Shown here one piece after another: positions 5,636 to 8,134 of a DNA stretch of 8,134 bases (position 1 is its first letter; every line of letters starts with the position of its first letter). Both the position numbers and the translations under genes were made by a program. Source of the stretch: an uncultured Solirubrobacteraceae bacterium (GTDB lineage: Bacteria; Actinomycetota; Thermoleophilia; Solirubrobacterales; Solirubrobacteraceae); contig CATPBV010000136.1 of the NCBI GenBank assembly GCA_955652345.1, positions 1 through 8,134 of the forward strand. The letters run 5' to 3'. The notes below the pieces were generated by a model. That model was not told the DNA's origin and ran no database searches. It saw only the letters and a program-made list of their open reading frames with translations.

Positions 5636-6751
5636 TCAGACTATGTAGACCGGCGTGCCCACGGAGACCTTGCTGTAGAGGTCGATTACGTCGGGGATCG
5701 TCATCCGGATGCAGCCATGGGAGGCGGTGTGGCCGATGGTGCCGTACTCGCTGGGGTCGATGCCGTGGATGCCGGCGCCGTTGGCGAAGGCCATGTAGCG
5801 TGCCTTCAGCGGGTCGGCGGGGCCAGGGGGGATCACCTTTCCCGCGAGGGAGCCGGTCCAGGAGGCGTGCGGCACGTACCACGGCGGATCGACCTGCATC
5901 CACTGGATCTGCCAGCGCCCAGCAGGCGTCTGGAGGCCCTGCATGCCGACCGCGATCGGGTAGCTGTTGGTCAGCTTCAGGTGCTGGTAGAGGCGCAGCG
6001 TGAAGGTGCTGCGGTCGACCACGATGTAGGAGGGGTATCGAGCGGCCAGCTGTGACGTCGTGACGCTCGGTCGCACGGGGTGGACAGGCACCGCGATCGA
6101 GCTGGGGGCGTTCGGGTGGGTGATCGAGTACTGCACGCGCGCACCCAGCAGCGTCGAATCAACGTGGAGCCCATTTTGGCTGGCGACGGCGGTCAAGATG
6201 CCGCTCGCGCTGGGCTGGACGGTCGCGTCCTGCGCGGGGCGGTCGACGGCCGCGCGCACACGCGCTGTGAGCGCGCGCACGACGGCGTGGTCGTAGTTGA
6301 CCGCGGCCGGGATGTTGGCGTTGACGCTGCCGCCGAGGAGCCCCCGCAGGGTGCGGGTGAAGATCGAGCCGCTGCGGCTGCGTGCCAGCGCCTGCTGCAC
6401 GAGCCTGTTGACGTCCAAGCTCACACGGGCCTGCCGGCCTGTGATTGTGAACGTGTGTGTGGCGAAGTTGACCCTCACCTCTCGCCGCAGTGGGGCGAGC
6501 AGCTCACTGTCCAGGCGCCGGCGGGCCGCCTCGGGCTTGAGCCCGCCGAGATCGACGCCGGCGATCCGCACGCCGTTGGCGATGATGTCGCGGCGGCTGT
6601 GGTCGTAGAGGTACATGCCGGCGAGGAGTACGCCAGCCAGCAGCAGCAGCAGCGCGCCAGCGACGAGCGGAGCGCGGGACGACGCTCGGCGCGGCCGCGA
6701 GCGCCTTTGAAAATCGGACGCAAACGCGCCGCGTGAAGTGCCCACAGGCAT
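5636..6751 (-). CDS. Membrane-anchored L,D-transpeptidase (YkuD domain)
   Basis: Cell-wall enzyme that forms 3-3 cross-links in peptidoglycan, or attaches proteins to it, by a Cys acyl-enzyme outside the membrane. Numbered from ATG 6751 (371 aa): a basic cytoplasmic N-terminus, one membrane segment at about 28-49 (LVAGALLLLLAGVLLAGMYL), then a long spacer starting NGVRIAGVDLGGLKPEAARR (about 59-78) that matches the start of the PG_binding_4 type domain. The YkuD domain fills about 241-371. Its catalytic motif is complete: HGIDP with H329, then SHGCIR with S344, H345, catalytic C347 and R349. The start is uncertain. The frame extends to TTG 6790 (384 aa), and GTG 6745 is also possible; none has a good Shine-Dalgarno, and ATG 6751 was chosen as the conventional codon. 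The C-terminus YIV-stop is normal for the fold. Confidence 0.92.
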   Translation of the reverse strand: MPVGTSRGAFASDFQRRSRPRRASSRAPLVAGALLLLLAGVLLAGMYLYDHSRRDIIANGVRIAGVDLGGLKPEAARRRLDSELLAPLRREVRVNFATHTFTITGRQARVSLDVNRLVQQALARSRSGSIFTRTLRGLLGGSVNANIPAAVNYDHAVVRALTARVRAAVDRPAQDATVQPSASGILTAVASQNGLHVDSTLLGARVQYSITHPNAPSSIAVPVHPVRPSVTTSQLAARYPSYIVVDRSTFTLRLYQHLKLTNSYPIAVGMQGLQTPAGRWQIQWMQVDPPWYVPHASWTGSLAGKVIPPGPADPLKARYMAFANGAGIHGIDPSEYGTIGHTASHGCIRMTIPDVIDLYSKVSVGTPVYIV

Positions 6752-7182
6752 AACGTAGCGCGCGGTCGGCGCCGGCCGGACCGCGTGCAACCGGTTTCTC
6801 AGAATCGAAAGCGGTCAACGCCCACCCTACGCCTAGACCACGAACACCCACGGCCGCACCCAAGCCGGACCCCATGGGGCGTCGCCCACTGGGAGACACG
6901 CGCGTGTGCGCGACTTGTCTCCGGCGCCGGCTGAACCGTCGTCGCCGGCGGCCGCCCGGCACAGAGCTATCGTCCTGCCAGCGTGAGCAACCCGAATTTG
7001 TCAGTCCAACCAGGACGGCCGCCCCGTCCGATCCTCGACGCGTTCTTCGTGCCGCGCGGACTACTGGGCCGTGTCGGCGGTGTGCTGTTGTCCCGCGGCC
7101 TGCCGCTCCTGAATTCGCCAATCCCAGAAGTCGTCCGGGCGATGAAATCGGTTGTGGATGTGAGCGCGGCCCGCTCGCCGCG
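6752..7182. other. Region without a secure gene, rich in dyads
   Basis: These 431 bp lie upstream of the transpeptidase start and downstream of the YHS operon. They hold a strong hairpin (6892-6922), perfect palindromes CCCCATGGGG (6870-6879) and CCGGCGCCGG (6921-6930), and a short plus-strand ORF from 6983, the last two items being described separately. No promoter for the transpeptidase could be assigned: TTGACC on the minus strand near 6806 has no -10 at proper spacing. Confidence 0.4.
6892..6922. repeat. Strong hairpin, 12 bp stem with a 3 nt bulge
   Basis: GGAGACA (6892-6898) pairs with TGTCTCC (6916-6922), and directly inside it CGCGC (6899-6903) pairs with GCGCG (6908-6912) around loop GTGT. 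The only interruption is ACT (6913-6915), bulged on one side. No T-run follows on either strand. It could stop minus-strand transcription arriving from the YHS operon, or act in RNA upstream of the transpeptidase gene; the sequence does not decide between these. Confidence 0.55.
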
Positions 7183-7207
7183 TCAGTTTGCCCCCATTTC
7201 GGCGTAG
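6983..7207 (+). pseudogene. Short ORF, possibly the broken N-terminus of a methyltransferase
   Basis: A GTG-initiated 74-codon frame reads MSNPNLSVQPGRPPRP, then ILDAFFVPRGLLGRVGGVLL. The PRGLLGR-hydrophobic pattern recalls the N-termini of some actinobacterial SAM-dependent methyltransferases, but no SAM-binding motif follows. The frame ends inside the 3' end of the opposing YHS gene. There is no Shine-Dalgarno; TATCGT at 6968-6973, 9 nt before the GTG, could be a -10 for a leaderless transcript. It may be a degraded gene or chance coding. Confidence 0.2.
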
Positions 7208-7509
7208 CGCTCTGGCGTCTCGGCGAACGCGCGGATGCAGTTCATCGAGCAGAAGCTGAACTCGCGGTCGGCGTGCGTCACAACACCGGCCCGGCGTTTG
7301 GGATCGACGGCCATGCGGCAGACTGGGTCGATCGGCCACTCACGCTTCGCGCTGGGATCATCCGACGCGGCAGCGTGAAGCATGATCGGTTCCCCCACGT
7401 TCTTGAAGCGCTGGCTGCCGCGCGCGGCGGCCGGCTCGTCGCCGTGCACTTCGGTCACCGCTGTGAAGCCCGCGAGGTCGGCGAACATGAAGGTCGCCTC
7501 GTCGCTCAT
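7183..7509 (-). CDS. YHS-domain protein with an internally deleted class III nucleotide cyclase domain
   Basis: This 108-residue protein joins three pieces. Residues 5-27 (ATFMFADLAGFTAVTEVHGD, then EPA) are the start of a class III adenylate/guanylate cyclase domain, with D11 the first metal-binding Asp. Residues about 33-47 (QRFKNVGEPIMLHAA) are the very end of the same domain. Residues 59-104 form a YHS domain (DPVCRMAVD, then FSFCSMNCIRAF) with Cys 64, 87 and 91, a probable metal-binding module. The 100-150 residues that normally lie between the first two pieces, including the second metal Asp and the transition-state Asn/Arg, are absent with the frame kept; the junction is near 7408-7434. 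Cyclase activity is therefore not expected. ATG 7509 lies 12 bp after the permease stop on the same strand, so the genes are probably co-transcribed. The Shine-Dalgarno is weak (AGG, about 11 nt). Confidence 0.8.
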   Translation of the reverse strand: MSDEATFMFADLAGFTAVTEVHGDEPAAARGSQRFKNVGEPIMLHAAASDDPSAKREWPIDPVCRMAVDPKRRAGVVTHADREFSFCSMNCIRAFAETPERYAEMGAN

Positions 7510-7521
7510 CGATCCGGGAAC

Positions 7522-8134
7522 CTAATCGGCACCGGTGCCTGCGCCGGCGTGGGCGTGCTCTGGCCCGCTTGAGGCGCCCCCGAGATACCGTGCGGGCTCT
7601 ACCTCGAATGCGTGCAGGCAGTGCGCAGAGCAGAAGTAGTGGATCTCGCCCGCGAAGTCCATCGTGATGGCCCTGTGCCGGTCGACCCTCATGCGGCACA
7701 CCGGGTCGGTAGCGCCGCGACGCATCGTCAGCCAGAACAAGGTCGCGAAGATCACGACGCCGAGGGCGTTCGTGAAGAGCTTGTAGTCGACCTTGACGGA
7801 GCCGAAGATGTCGCCTCGGGTTGGGCGGGTGTGCGGGATGAGACCGAGTCCGCTGAACAGGCCGTCGACGAGCAGCGCCGCTAGCACCATCGTGACGAAC
7901 ATCAGTGCGGTGATCCGCAGCGCGAACTTGGTTCCGTAGTACTTACGGTAGATCGCGATGATCGGGAGCACGATCAGGTCGGCGAAGATGAATGCGAGCA
8001 CGCCGGCGAAGCTGATCCCGCCGGACCACAGCACGGCCGCGAGCGGGATGTTGCCGACCGAGCAGACGAAGCTCAACACGGCGACGATCGGGCCTAGGAT
8101 CACGTTCTCCATCGTCCGTAGGACGTGGTTTGAG
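7522..8134 (-). CDS. Predicted permease (ArsP_1/DUF318 type) with C-terminal YHS domain, 5' end outside window
   Basis: C-terminal half of a multi-pass inner-membrane permease, PF03773-like, a family that includes organoarsenical exporters; the substrate here is unknown. The frame is open to the window edge (residues before ATG 8112 read SNHVLRT), so that Met is probably internal and the gene starts to the right. Hydrophobic segments, numbered from that Met, lie at about 5-29 with the family signature SFVCSVGNIPLAAVLW, 34-54, 66-92 and 113-130. A cytoplasmic or periplasmic YHS domain follows at 135-176 (DPVCRMRVD, then HYFCSAHCLHAF; Cys 139, 161, 165), and then a short His-containing tail (EHAHAGAG). 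YHS modules on metal-transport proteins are thought to bind a metal ion such as copper. The downstream gene carries a second YHS domain. Confidence 0.88.
   Translation of the reverse strand, partial: SNHVLRTMENVILGPIVAVLSFVCSVGNIPLAAVLWSGGISFAGVLAFIFADLIVLPIIAIYRKYYGTKFALRITALMFVTMVLAALLVDGLFSGLGLIPHTRPTRGDIFGSVKVDYKLFTNALGVVIFATLFWLTMRRGATDPVCRMRVDRHRAITMDFAGEIHYFCSAHCLHAFEVEPARYLGGASSGPEHAHAGAGTGAD

Noticed and set aside
6080..6736. A 218-codon plus-strand ORF opposite the L,D-transpeptidase gene
   Set aside because: It is antisense to a complete YkuD enzyme and contains no domain-like segment.
7528..7539. Perfect palindrome GGCACCGGTGCC as an operator for the short YHS gene
   Set aside because: It lies in the last codons of the permease, where a Gly-Thr-Gly run in high-GC codons readily gives such symmetry, and the downstream gene appears to be in the same operon.
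1..8134. CRISPR array, rRNA, insertion sequence with terminal inverted repeats, or riboswitch
   Set aside because: No regularly spaced repeats, rRNA-like sequence, transposase motif or recognisable riboswitch core was seen on either strand.

Overview
The window is high-GC DNA (roughly two-thirds G+C by eye). Gene starts with clear Shine-Dalgarno sequences are mixed with starts that lack one. The gene content suggests an actinobacterium: an ECF sigma factor with a C-terminal SnoaL-like domain, an L,D-transpeptidase with an N-terminal substrate-spacer domain, and a permease fused to a YHS domain. Thermoleophilia/Solirubrobacterales is my guess for the lineage, and it is an inference only.

Layout. 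(1) 1-1311 looks like chromosomal backbone: the 3' part of an aldo/keto reductase gene, converging with a 16 bp overlap on a HAD phosphatase gene. (2) 1357-2730 looks like a scar of site-specific integration. The 3' half of a tRNA-Val(CAC) gene, with no 5' half, lies about 30 bp from an in-frame remnant of a tyrosine integrase C-terminus whose catalytic Tyr codon now reads Cys. A full-length, intact Fic AMP-transferase gene follows on the minus strand. Upstream of the Fic start are three copies of a 14 bp motif that look like operators. (3) 2963-4688 is a divergent pair: a RibD-C/DHFR-like reductase (minus) and an ECF sigma factor with a SnoaL-like C-terminus (plus), sharing a 145 bp intergenic region. 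(4) 5072-6751 holds a small putative lipoprotein (plus) converging on a membrane-anchored L,D-transpeptidase (minus); both are envelope proteins. (5) 6752-7182 has no secure gene but contains a strong 12 bp-stem hairpin and a short plus-strand ORF that may be a broken gene. (6) 7183-8134 is a minus-strand, two-gene operon: a permease with a C-terminal YHS domain (cut by the window edge), followed 12 bp later by a short protein that joins the first residues of a class III nucleotide cyclase, the very end of that domain, and a second YHS domain. Most of the cyclase domain is missing.

How they work together. Only two local partnerships are supported by arrangement: the sigma factor with the reductase (shared control region) and the two YHS genes (same strand, 12 bp gap, same metal-binding module). 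I see no complete undescribed system. The items most worth checking are the tRNA/integrase scar with its Fic cargo, the three-copy motif at the Fic promoter, and the internally deleted cyclase-YHS gene.
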